NCBI GenBank assembly: GCA_004154925.1
Contig: QJNS01000183.1
Coordinates: forward strand, 62,001 to 126,000
DNA from: Monosporascus cannonballus
Lineage: Eukaryota > Ascomycota > Sordariomycetes > Xylariales
DNA: 64,000 nt
Direction: 5' to 3'
Made by a program: the position numbers and the translations under genes. Of this stretch, positions 24,766 to 35,079 are shown one piece after another (the stretch's first letter is position 1; each line of letters opens with the position of its first letter). The notes under the pieces were generated by a model. The model was given only the letters and a program-made list of their open reading frames with translations. It was not told the DNA's origin and searched no databases.

Positions 24766-27119
24766 TTTTATTAAAGGAATTAAAAAGCTCTAATTCAAAA
24801 AAAAATAATTACTAAAATTTTTAATAAAATAACGATAAGGTATATAAGCGGTTTCGAAAAATATTAATTAGGATTATATACCGATAGATATTAAATTTAA
24901 TTATAAAAGGATAAGATTATAAAGCGTAATTAATAACCGTTTATTGCAAACTTAACATTTTAAACATTTTAAATTAATATTTAAAAAAGGGACGTTAAAA
25001 TAAATATATTAAAAGAATAACTTTTTTAATATTGGCTAAAAATTATTTACATTATTTATTTACCTGCATAATCAATTTTTTATTTTAATTATTCGACCTG
25101 AATTAAAATCCTCTAAAGATTAAAAAGGATAAAAATATTTTAGGAGCTAATATAACGAATTTAAAAAAAATAAAAACTAAATTTTAAATATCTTAATACA
25201 ATATCGTTAATTAAAGCTATAAATTTAAAAGAAATTTGTTACTAACCGTAATATATTATAATTCAAATTACATAATATAAAATTCCGTTAATTGTCTTAG
25301 TTAAGAAAATTTATTATATATTTATTACGACATATAATTAATTCGGATTAAAAGGAATTAATATTTCGTATAAACCTTAACGAATGAAAAATTAATAAAA
25401 ATAACGAATTTAATAAATAAATAAGATATTAATAATTTTAGTTAATATTATGTAAATATTTATAATTATTATATTTTATAACCGCGATATTATATTAAAA
25501 ACGAATACGTTTTTTATTATCGGCTTTAATTAAGACCGGCAAAATATCGTTTTTTATTTTTAACTTAATATCGCGATTATTTTTTAATTTGTTATTAATG
25601 TTATTATCTATTAAATACCGTTTATTTTTAATACGTAATTTTTTAATTTCGACAAAGATTATTATTTCGATTTTTTTCCGATATATTATTTATAACATTG
25701 GGTTGCAAATTATTACGTTTTGGCGACGTCGGCGATTCCGGTAACGATATAAAAATAAACAAATTATATAAATATGGGTACGGTAATAAGGGCAAAGTTA
25801 AAAGGTTAAAAATATTTAGGAATAATAAATTTTGTGCCGACGTTATAAATAAAAAAAACGAAATAAGTTTTTAATTAAAATTACTTATTACGTTGTAAAT
25901 TACGTATAGAAATATAGGTATTATTATAACCGAAATTATAATTTTAAATTACGAAAATATATAAATTATATATCGGTTTAATATTTAAATTATTAGGATT
26001 ATTGTTAAATTATTAATTATTAATTTAAGCCAAACGATTATATGCAATATATTTTAATTAGGACGGCATACGATTTAAAGTTACTGTATAATTTTTTCCG
26101 ATATTTGTTAAATTTGTAATATAATAATAATCCGTAATTTATATAAATTGGTTTACGTTATAAGGATATAATGCCGTTATTTCCAATTAGGCGAATTCCG
26201 CCGTTTGCGGAAAATTACTTATATTTTCTATAAAATTAAAAATATAATATTTTGGTATATTGTATATAATGCAAAAAATAAACGATTTCTTAAAATATTA
26301 TAATATTATTATTTATTAAAATTAAAGACCGCCTTAATTAATTTAATTATATTAAATTAATTATAAAATTTTAATTTCCTTTAACTTATTAAAAAATGTA
26401 TTAAATAAAAACTATTTAAATATAATAAAAATAAATATTTATTTTATTTTTTTATTACTAAACGGAAATAATTACGTAAAAAATAATTTATTCGCTTATT
26501 ATTTATATTAGGACTTTATTATTTCCTAAATATCCGTTTTTATCGAACCGGTTTTTGGTTATTTTATATAAATATTTTTGAATTTAAAGGTTGGGGTATA
26601 TAAAAGAAGTTAAACATATATATATTATAATAAAGTTTAACCGGAATTAGGTTATTACGAATTTCTTTAAACATAATAATTTTGTTTTTTTTAAAATATA
26701 TTAATATTACTTTATGTATATATTTGCCGTTAAATAATACGTATTATTAAGGCCTTATTTATATCCGGTATTACAAATTAAAATTATTTTATTTTAATGG
26801 TTTAAAAATAACATTTTAATTGGCCAAAAGTTAAGATTAAAATTTAATAATTATTTCGTTTTAATGAGAATTATTTGTAATATATATCGTATCGTTTTTT
26901 TATTATCCGATTCCGTTACGTTATTTTTCATTGCAACCTTTATATTTTTATAGGTAATATGGTTTTTAATTTGCCGGGCCTGGATTTTTTTCGTTATTTT
27001 AATTCTTTTGAAATATACTGTTTAATTTTATATTTATGAAATATTTAATATAATATAAATAATATAATTTATTTATGGCTAAGTATATTTAATCGTTTAT
27101 AATTACGAATTATTTAATT

Positions 27120-27880
27120 AAATCGTTATTATATATTTTTAATCGGAAAGCTTTATAGTATATCTTATTATATTATTTAATTAATATCCGGAATATTTAT
27201 ATTTAATTTAAAAAGGATAATAAATACGATAATAAAATTAGAATTATCCGATTATTTTAAATTATTATATGTATAAGTTTAATTTTCGTAAACTATTTTA
27301 AAATTATAAAATTTAATAATATTTTTTATAATTTTTGATAAATATCTTTTGTTTATTATAATCCTGATTAAATAATTAAGGATATTTTTAATTTTTATTT
27401 TATTATTAATATAAATAATAATTTTTAAAATTAAATGTAAATTACTAAATTAAATTAAAATATTATTATTTAATTACCCGGATATATTAATTATTAAAAG
27501 AGTTTAATATTTTTAATTTAAACGTTAATATTTGTGTATAAGAAAAATAATAATATCGATTTTGGGACGATTAATATTAAAATGCCGGATTTCTGCCTTA
27601 TAATTATATTTAATTAAGCCGTTAATTTAATAAAAATTACGATATTTTGTAATTTTCTTTTTTATGATATTATTAATAATTATTATATTGGTAAATTAAA
27701 ATGTATAAGCAAAAAAAATAAAACGCAAATTATGGATATTAATATATTTAAACCGGAAATTTTTTTATTCCGATAATAAATATATTTCGTTAATAATAAT
27801 TAAACCATATCGTCGTTTGAAAATAAGATTTAATATGGCAATTTCGAAATAATCGTTCGATATTTATTTAAAATTAAAAA
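27120..27880 (-). pseudogene. RecQ-like DEAD/DEAH helicase relic
   Basis: Minus-strand motifs in the right order. Motif II context at 27716-27840: NLIFKRRYGLIIINEIYLLS followed by KNFRFKYINIHNLR, the pattern of RecQ-family helicases (YGLIVIDE.H...EW...FRP.Y..L..LR), with Asp changed to Asn at 27780-27791. About 500 bases downstream come IIVFIILFKLNINIPDINQI and RFNQIIRNYKR, corresponding to motif V (DIPDI) and motif VI (QR.GRAGR). Motif I is not convincingly seen upstream (27900-28200). Such helicases form multicopy, often subtelomeric or repeat-associated families in fungi. Dead copy. Confidence 0.6.
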
Positions 27881-28740
27881 TAATATGGTTATACCGTTCG
27901 GCAGTTATATGGTCGAATATTTTTAAATTAAATGTTTTAATATTTGCAAATATTAACATAAAAATAAAATATAAAATTATTAATATAAAAATTCATTATT
28001 TTTTTATTAATTTAATTTATAATATAATTTAAATAATAATTAAATCGGTTATTAAAAAAATATAAATTATTAAAACTTTTTTAAAATTTAATTTAATAAT
28101 AAAAAAATATTAAGTTTTTCGAAAATTTAATTATATATTATATTAATTTATTATTTTCGTATAATACGGCCTTACCTGTTAAATATAACGCTTAATATAA
28201 AGCGAATAAATTGACGGCGTAAGGTTTCCGTAAAATTATCGACCGTATATATAACATTAATATATAGGTTAATTATGTTTATATCGGCAAAAAAAGTAAA
28301 AATATTAGATAAAAATAAACGTATTTTTTAAAAAGGTTCAATATTTAAAAATTTAGAATATTTATCTTAAAATTTCGAATATATTACCGATATATAATAA
28401 GTTAAAAAAAATATATTTTAAAATTTTTTATATATAAATTTACGTATTATATATTATTATTTTATTTTATAAGGTTATATTATTATCGTATTAGCTTAAA
28501 GGAGATAAAAATTATAATATATATTAATTATAATTTTGGGTTATTTTTTATTATAATAATTTTTATTTCGTATTAATTAAAATTATTATTATATTAAAAA
28601 ATAAAAGTTTTAATTTGATATTAAATTATATATGTTAAAATATTCAAAATTTCGTAATTAATATATATTATTAAAATTAATATTAATAAATTTTGCAAAT
28701 TTATATAGGAACGTACCAAACAGAACGAAAAAATCACAAT

Positions 28741-28909
28741 TTATTATTAGGCCCTATTTTGGAGGTTTTGTTATTTTTGTGGGTATTATTCTTAAAGGAA
28801 TTTAGCTGATATATTGGACCCCTGACAGATACTTCTTGATCAAAAGCTATAGCTGTGGCAACGGCTGCTGCGCCGCAGGCGCAGCCACAACCTCCAAAAT
28901 GGGGTCCTG
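28741..28909. mobile_element. MITE A (hAT-like, 169 bp)
   Basis: Same family as 30960-31109 in opposite orientation. Flanked by atcacaat (28733-28740) and atcacgat (28910-28917), an 8-bp duplication with one G/A difference as expected from RIP. Ends are inverted: attaggccctattttggagg at the left and, complemented, caggaccccattttggagg at the right. It contains a strong GC hairpin (ggctgctgcg...cgcagcc at 28863-28886). No coding capacity. GC-balanced, so little RIPed. Confidence 0.65.
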
Positions 28910-28926
28910 ATCACGATGAGGCAAGA

Positions 28927-29268
28927 CAACCCCGACCACTGCCAAGATGTTAGGTAACCAGCTCAAAGGTTTTAAGGTGCCAAGTTCCTTAAGCCCCTTA
29001 AGCCGGCAAAAAAGCTCAAAGGGCTTAACGGTTTTAAAGATTCAAACCGTTTAAATAATTTGAATTAAAATAAAAATATATATGTTTATTTTTTTTATAA
29101 TTTAGATAATTTTAATTTATAATAATAATTTCTTATTTAAAGTATTTTTAGTATTATAAAATATAATATGATTATTATATTTATTATTTAATTTCTTTTT
29201 TATATTTTTATTAATATCCAGCCAGATAATTAAAATTTAATGATTAATTAAATCTTTTAGCCGTTATA
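28927..29268 (+). repeat. 5' LTR of E4 (5' end not recognised)
   Basis: Matches about 342 bp of the 396-bp E3 LTR from caaccccgacc to the end gccgttata (intact: GCCGTCACA). Sense-strand sequence following it (tgttatatgcttttattta) aligns with the leader of E5. Confidence 0.75.
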
Positions 29269-29329
29269 TGTTATATGCTTTTATTTAATAATATTATTAA
29301 ATTTTAAATAATATCGCCGATAGTATATT

Positions 29330-30790
29330 TACTAATGAACAACTTAAACAGCTTATTTATTAAGTTCTTAATTTCTCGGACATTAAACTACAATTTAAAA
29401 AGAAAAGCTTCGCCTTTTTCGCAAAAAAGTTCTTCGACGCTTAGATATTATAAACGAACGTATTATTCAGCTTAAGAAAAATAATGATAATCTTATAAAG
29501 TACTTTTAAGCCGCCCATAAAAAACTTCAGAAAAAAAGAAAACTTTTCGAAATTACAACGTTTTTTTAAATAAGCTAAGTTATTTAATTAAATATTATTA
29601 AAAATTTTAAAAAAAGTTTTAAACTTTTTAAGCAAAAGTTTATTCATAAAACCTTAATTAAGTTATAATTCTTTTAAACTTAATGCCAAATATATTTCGG
29701 GTATTTTCTTATTTAACTTATTACGTTTATTATGCGAATCGAATTCGTAATCGGACGATTTATTAAAAATATAATTATTTAATTCGAACCTATTATAAAA
29801 AGTACGTTATTTTATTAATTAAGAAATAAAACCCAAAAATAATGCAAATTTACAATAATTACAAATAATTCGAATAAATATTAATAAAGATTTTCGAAAT
29901 AATAAACAAAAAATAAAACCCAAAATATAAATCAAATATTTATAATAGAAAGAATTAATATCAAGTTACGGTAATACGTTGGTTAAATTAGCAGTTAAAC
30001 TAAATTAAAAATAAAAAATATAAATAATTAAATTTTTCGACGGTCGAAAAAAAGAAATATAGGAAAACCTTTTTAAGTTTAATCGGTCTAAGTATTTGTC
30101 GAATATATCGCAATAACGGTTAAGATCGACGATCGACAATACGCCTGGCGTATTAAAAGCACCGAAAGAAAAAATAATAATAAATCTCGATATACGGCTA
30201 ATACCAGCGGTTTTCGACGTAGCAATATTTTTTACAATACGAAATTAAAGCCCATCGAACTAAGAGCTATTTATATGAAGGGCTGGAACCAGATCAAATA
30301 TTTCAATTGCAACAAAATGGAACATAAGGCAACATAATATAAGATACCTAAAAAGCCCTATTAGAACAATAAAAAACCTGTACCCGAAAAATAATCCAGA
30401 AAAAGTCAAAATGACGGAGGTAAATCTATTAATATAATTTAGCCTAAATATATATCACATTTCTTATAGCGAAAAATCTAATAAGAAATACGAAAAGGTA
30501 GAAAATTAACTTAAGAAATATCGTAAACATACTAAAAAGCATTATAAGAAAAATTACGTAAATATCAGAATTAGATGAAAGAAATGTATGCCGGAACCCC
30601 TGATCGATAAGGTAAAATATGTGCTATATATTGTCGACGACGAGAATATCCTAATTACGAAAAATGGATATAATATATTTACGGACGAATTACCTGTATC
30701 TATTATAAAGGATTTAATTTTTCAAATCGTATCGAAAATAATAAAAACAATAAACAATAATATCGGTACCTTTAATCCATAGCCTTGAAA
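29330..30790 (+). pseudogene. E4 gag and gag-pol junction
   Basis: Aligns with E5 gag: a charged N-terminal region (KKFFDA.., RIIQLKKNNDN), capsid-like part, then a nucleocapsid knuckle near 30297-30345 (KYFNCNKMEHKAT, first Cys to Phe/Tyr context). The piece 30588-30780 is open and matches the E5 stretch 36380-36555 (PLIDKVKYVLYIVDDENILI versus PLINTAGYMLFIANDKITLL). It ends where the protease would begin. Confidence 0.65.
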
Positions 30791-30959
30791 AATATTTAAT
30801 AACCGGCCAAAACAGAAAACTAGTTCGAAGAAAAATAATCCCCGTAAAAAAATTTTTTTGTTATTATTCATAATATAATTACTAAACGAAAAAGAAATTA
30901 ATTTAATGTATAATAAAAAACATTACTAAAAATTACGCTATTATTTGCTTTATTATAAT

Positions 30960-31109
30960 CAGGTCCTATTTTAAAAAGTTATGGTTATAATTGCTGCGCA
31001 GCTATAACTAAAACTTTTTAAAAATTTGTTACTTTTTGTATTTTACTAAGTCCAGCCCACAAAAACCATACAAAAATAAACAAACCTATAAATTAAGACC
31101 TAATAGCAA
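30960..31109. mobile_element. MITE B (hAT-like, 150 bp)
   Basis: Inverted copy of the MITE A family: starts caggtcctatttt, ends gacctaatagcaa. Flanked by attataat (30952-30959) and gttataat (31110-31117), an 8-bp duplication with one G/A difference. Internal hairpin gttatagctgcgcagcaattataac (read on the minus strand). More AT-rich than MITE A, so more RIPed or older. It lies exactly where E4 loses similarity to E5. Confidence 0.6.
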
Positions 31110-31900
31110 GTTATAATTTCTTAGGTCTGTGTTTTACATTTCTAAATAAATTTTCGAAAAATTATTTTAAAAACTTATAAATATAATAGCAATAGATAAT
31201 AATAAAAAATACAGTTAAATACAATTTTAAAATAGCCTTTTAACTGGATATCACATATTTTAATTGGATCTAATTCGATAGAAATATTAAAAATTAAAAA
31301 TAAAGTTTTCGTTTTCCGCAAACCTTTTATCTGGAACACATTTATAACTGCGATAATATAATACCGTATATAACATTTCGCCATAGGTTTTCTAAGAGTA
31401 ATTTAATATAAAAAAACCCGTCTAATTATGTTTTTACTCGTACGAGTTATAATTGCTACATCGTAACTATAAAAGCGTTTTTGACTGAGCTAATTTTAAC
31501 TTTCTTATAGTTGCGACGTAATAACGAAAATTCGTATAGCTAAAAAAATTGCTAAACGAGTGTCTTCTATAAAAATATACTAGAAACGTCCGGTGTACGA
31601 TAATACGACCGGTAGTTATATTGTCGTAGCTATAGAACCGTTGCAGTGGCCTTTTCCTAAACCTTAAAAAACGTCAAAGTTGCTTATTTTCCTATCTTTA
31701 ACTTAAAATACATTAGCTGCAATTTTTATTTTAAATTTTAAAAAATTTCTATATGTATAATAGCTTATATTTGACGTATACATCAAGTTACAAGCTTATA
31801 AAACTTAATTTAACTGCGCAAAACATTTTATTTATATAAGTCTTTTAATTTGTAAATAAAATAAAATAAAAATTAATAATTTGCTAACGGCGCCTAGGAC
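31110..31900. other. AT-rich spacer with a long imperfect inverted repeat
   Basis: Transition from RIPed DNA to the gene island. About 31436-31474 and 31504-31541 are inverted copies (core ttgctacatcgtaactata against tatagttgcgacgtaataa), giving a hairpin with a ~30-base loop that may be a tiny miniature element. No gene recognised. The short minus-strand frame at 31175-31384 shows nothing. Confidence 0.4.
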
Positions 31901-31922
31901 GGACTCTTTTTCGCACAACTCC

Positions 31923-32040
31923 AACTTAGGCCTCGCTAGCTCATTACGGAGATACGGCATATAATTAGTTTCAAAAAGTACATCAGTACATTGAAAACGA
32001 GCTAAAGACGCCTGAGCCAGCTGATGTAAGCTATTGTCGC
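31923..32040 (-). repeat. Dispersed repeat with a LAQASLARF-coding frame
   Basis: Resembles 17949-18090 in reverse orientation with indels. On the minus strand the copy here is open over 31832-32050 and reads SLHQLAQASLARFQCTDVLF, but the frame has no ATG (TTG at its start). The conserved peptide in both copies suggests a former coding sequence of a repeat I cannot identify. Confidence 0.4.
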
Positions 32041-32276
32041 TTTTTAGCAATTGTAATAAGCTAGCTCGTTTACCTGGTTGCTAGGTATATATTATTTAAC
32101 GCTTTACAGCCGTTGCTTATAAAATCTCGTAATAATCGCTCCCTGATAAGGAACAACGTTATGATTTTTTAAGTTTAAATGGGGTGAATAGCGAATAGCT
32201 ATAAGTTTTGCGGCCGTTAAGATTTCTCGAACAAACCTTAAATCAAGCATCCTTATACTTTCTCAACATATTTATT

Positions 32277-33470
32277 ATGACAGTAACAATTAAACCACAA
32301 ACAACAACCGCTATGTCCATAAACGACTTCCCCAGGTTTCGAGATTTGCCTACGGAACTGCGACTGAAGATATGGTCGTTCTGCATCCCCGGTCGCCGAG
32401 TGTACGAGATGGACGCACCGCTGTCGGCCAATCATGTCACCTTCCCGGCCGGAGCTGACCGTCCACGCGAGCTCTGGTCATCGCCGTCTGGTCGGATTCC
32501 AGTGATTTCTCGCGTATGTCGCGAGGCGCGCGAGGCTGTGCTGAAATGTCATTTATATATGACTGACGAAAAGGCTCAGACGGACGAAGACGGCGTGTCT
32601 TACCCGCGATGGAGTACTTGGAACGCAAACCCACCAGTACGGCTCCGCAAGGGCTTCGACGTCGTGCATCTCCATTGGCATAGATCCTACGACCACCATG
32701 TCTGGCTCCCCGCCGCCCCAAATCCGTTACCATCTTTCCGATGGCTGGCCAACCAAGCCGCCGCGGCGTCCGTCAGTGCCGAATTATTGCATCCCTTCGA
32801 CCGTAACCAAGACAATACATTTTTTCCCACTACTACGATCGGTCATGAAGAAGTCAAATACTTCAGTCCTCATGTTCTTTACTACGTTGTGTTAGCTATC
32901 GTCGAGATCCACATGTCGGACTACGAGGCCGCCCAAGCCCAGGTGTTTGGTGCGCTGGGCGAGGAACCTATCAAGCTGGTCGATCCGAGAGATACCGCAA
33001 CGGTGGTCAGGTTTCGAGATGCCTGGAGATGCCACCGGCTGCCTTCGGAGGAGCCAGATCTCGCCGAGTTCTTCTCCCGCACGATTGACTTAGCCGAGGC
33101 ATACTGCGCAAGCGTGGAACAGTGGTGCCAAGATCTGGAAAAGGTGTGGATGTGGCACAAGTGCATCGAGCTCAGCGTCCGAGACGATGCTCGCGCTGAA
33201 ATTTGGCCAGACTCAAACAGGCCAACCGAGGTTCCCTTCATCTTCCCCTTTCCTGCTTTTCCAACCCGGCACATTAACTGGACTCGCCGAGAGCTCAACA
33301 GGGAGCACCCATGGGTACAGACACAGCTGGGCTTAATGCCGCGCTTTGAGCCGGCTCTGATGTTTCGCCACTGCAATAAAAAGTGCGGGCTGCCGAGTGA
33401 GCCTAGGCCCGGAAGGTTAGCGGCTGTCAGGGGAGGCAGGGCGGTCAGGGGAGGAAGAAATGGGCGGTAG
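32277..33470 (+). CDS. 2EXR domain-containing protein
   Basis: An intronless frame of 397 codons. The frame stays open upstream to TTG at 32208, but the first ATG is 32277 (A at -3). A second ATG, 32313, is also possible. From residue 18 the 2EXR domain is plain: FPRFRDLPTELRLKIWSFCI, then VSRVCREAR-like ISRVCREAREAVLKCHLYM, and the domain end RKGFDVVHLHW near residue 125. 2EXR proteins are a large fungal family of unknown biochemical function. The rest is Trp- and His-rich without a known domain. The last 20 residues are Arg/Gly-rich (AVRGGRAVRGGRNGR), which suggests nucleic-acid binding (inference). No signal peptide or membrane segment. GC content and codon use are normal, with no RIP stops, so it is likely functional although transposons lie within 1 kb. 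Confidence 0.85.
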   Translation: MTVTIKPQTTTAMSINDFPRFRDLPTELRLKIWSFCIPGRRVYEMDAPLSANHVTFPAGADRPRELWSSPSGRIPVISRVCREAREAVLKCHLYMTDEKAQTDEDGVSYPRWSTWNANPPVRLRKGFDVVHLHWHRSYDHHVWLPAAPNPLPSFRWLANQAAAASVSAELLHPFDRNQDNTFFPTTTIGHEEVKYFSPHVLYYVVLAIVEIHMSDYEAAQAQVFGALGEEPIKLVDPRDTATVVRFRDAWRCHRLPSEEPDLAEFFSRTIDLAEAYCASVEQWCQDLEKVWMWHKCIELSVRDDARAEIWPDSNRPTEVPFIFPFPAFPTRHINWTRRELNREHPWVQTQLGLMPRFEPALMFRHCNKKCGLPSEPRPGRLAAVRGGRAVRGGRNGR

Positions 33471-33649
33471 AGAAATATGTGAAAAAATCCTTTAGTGGAG
33501 TTGTATTTCAGTTTGTGTAGGATCGGGGTTGCATGTGCTGAAATAACAACGCTTACATACTTTATAATACACGGCATCTGGATTGTATCGTTCTCGACGT
33601 TACTAATGTTTAAATTCTCCATAATGCATGGCGTACCAGTATACCCATA

Positions 33650-33986
33650 CTCAGGGATTATTGCAGTTAGCGCGGTACAAGACCCGTTTTTTCTTGACGG
33701 CAAGATACGATTTAGCTTAAGGGTGGCCTATGTATTTGTAATAGTTTATTAGGAAGTAATACCTAAGTACGGTATCCGGTATATAACGTCGGTCCGAACG
33801 TATGTACGTTAAGCTTTCGAATTCGTAGGATTTTTATAACGCGATAATTTCTGTCGACGTTGACATCATGTATCTTTTCTGCTAATTTTGGTGCGTCGTA
33901 ATATAATTGGATATAATAACCAACCCAGACCAGCAACACTCCAGATATATGGGGTTTGCATGCCGCTAACTGCAATGATCCCTGAG
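33650..33986. mobile_element. MITE D (Tc1/mariner-like, 337 bp)
   Basis: 23-bp terminal inverted repeats with one mismatch: it begins ctcagggattattgcagtta and ends taactgcaatgatccctgag, flanked by TA on both sides (33648-33649, 33987-33988). TA duplication is the hallmark of Tc1/mariner insertion. No transposase. The small frames in it (for example 33888-34130) are chance. It sits about 180 bp past the 2EXR stop codon. Confidence 0.6.
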
Positions 33987-33988
33987 TA

Positions 33989-34127
33989 TTTTAGACGGAT
34001 CCTGGACCGAAATCCAGGTGAGGTGCTAGATACTGCGTTGATGCAGGGCAGCTTCGCTACGCGATCCGAACCTCGCAGGAAAAAGGGGGTCTCGGTCATT
34101 ACCGTTCCATACGCCGTTGGCAGGTGC
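33989..34127 (+). other. Host segment left of the hAT insertion
   Basis: GC-balanced unique DNA. Together with 41634-41760 it forms the pre-insertion site: joining at the 8-bp duplication gcaggtgc gives an open + frame continuing through both sides to a TAG at 41732-41734. On the minus strand the junction is also open in one frame. No recognised domain, and no proof that it was coding. Confidence 0.3.
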
Positions 34128-34169
34128 TAGGGTGAGGGAGGAACCACACACCGAAAATTACCCACGGCC

Positions 34170-34600
34170 CACGGGTACCCGCGGGTAGTGCCAAGGACCC
34201 ATGGGTCACCCATGGGTCCTTGGCGCGAGTCAGAATTACCCGCGGGTACCCAATGGGTCCTTGGCATTACCCATTGGGTACCCAGTGGGTAATGCCAAGA
34301 ACCCATCAAGACCCATCACAATATTCAAAATATTCAAAATATAATTAAATATATAATTAAATATATAATTATTAAATGTATTAAATTTATATATAATTAA
34401 TTTTGGCGATGAATATATTAAAAATATCAAATATATTTATAATATTCAAATTATAAATATAATATAAAGTTTTAAAATAATGAAATAATCATGAAATAAT
34501 CGATGCCAAGAACCCATTAGGTACCCGCGGGTCCTTGGCAAGACTCAATGGGTACCTAATGGGTCCTTGGCAAATCTGATGGGTACCTGCGGATACCCAC
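34170..34600. repeat. Subterminal palindromic repeats of the hAT-like element
   Basis: Two clusters (34170-34310 and 34503-34600) of related words: gccaaggaccca, tgggtccttggc, acccgcgggta, acccattgggta. At 34191-34223 two perfect 16-base arms (ccaaggacccatgggt and its complement) are separated by one base. Subterminal repeats of this type are transposase-binding sites in hAT elements (family knowledge). Here the dyads are unusually dense. Confidence 0.65.
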
Positions 34601-34621
34601 CGATTTGGATAAGTAGTCGAT

Positions 34622-35030
34622 TGTCACGACCTGATAAGCTCAGGCCTACGGAAACGGTCGCAATAAGGATGACACGACCCACCTTGCAAGTCACGTGACT
34701 AGAAGTGATTACTGACGGGTCAGTGATCACTTCAAAACAGTCACGATTAAAAACAATCATAATCACCATACCAAAAATAATCGGTGGTGATCGCCAGTAA
34801 AAAATAAAAAGGATATATACGTTCGTTATTTCCATAATTTAAATAATACCAGCTTGTAATACTTATTAATATTAATCGTTTGTAATTAACAATTCGTTAT
34901 TTAAAACATTTTTGGTATTACAAAACGTAATACGTTACTGTATTTATTACTTAGATTCCCACGATATTCCTGCTAATATAAACCCGTCGACTTAAGGTTT
35001 AATAATTAGTTAAACCGTTTAGCCATTATA
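34622..35030 (+). repeat. E5 5' LTR
   Basis: Starts tgtcacgacctgataagctc, ends gccattata (RIPed GCCGTCACA). U3 holds tgatcact/agtgatta words (34690-34735). The sense sequence after it begins cgttataagctctta, without a TGG primer-binding start. Confidence 0.9.
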
Positions 35031-35079
35031 CGTTATAAGCTCTTATTTAGTAGTACCGTCAGACTCTGAGCAATATCGC

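Larger units (their letters stand above)
18096..28700. other. RIP-degraded block with coding relics, element ends unknown
   Basis: About 10.6 kb of very AT-rich DNA without gypsy proteins. Minus-strand coding relics: unknown frame 19500-20460, Gln/Asn-rich frame 21833-22960, helicase motifs 27120-27880. Plus-strand relics: 21085-21401 and 24540-24765. Stops are mostly at Gln/Trp codons as expected from RIP. Between these (18096-19500, 20460-21080, 22960-24180, 24770-27100, 27900-28700) I see nothing assignable. It may be one large repeat carrying a RecQ-like helicase or several nested ones. No terminal repeats were found. Confidence 0.45.
28910..30959 (+). mobile_element. E4: truncated family-1 gypsy element (LTR and gag)
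   Basis: A sense-oriented 5' LTR followed by gag and the gag-pol junction. The element stops at MITE B. No protease, RT or 3' LTR is present. The LTR from 28927 has the same U3 version as E3 (cttaagcc...gccggcaaaaaagc). About the first 50 bp of the LTR cannot be recognised upstream of MITE A, which lies in this position. Confidence 0.75.

Noticed and set aside
32208..32276. Start of the 2EXR protein at 32208
   Set aside because: That codon is TTG; the first ATG is 32277, and the extra 23 residues show no conservation signal I know.
32437..33703. Minus-strand frames over the 2EXR gene (32437-32733, 32921-33703)
   Set aside because: Opposite-strand openness is expected over a GC-balanced gene; the + strand has the 2EXR domain and the others have none.
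34170..34600. CRISPR-like array from the repeated ccttggc words
   Set aside because: Repeats are palindromic, irregularly spaced and lie between hAT-like ends in a fungal context.
34127..34835. Minus-strand frames in the hAT arms and E5 LTR
   Set aside because: Low-complexity translations of palindromic repeats and LTR DNA.
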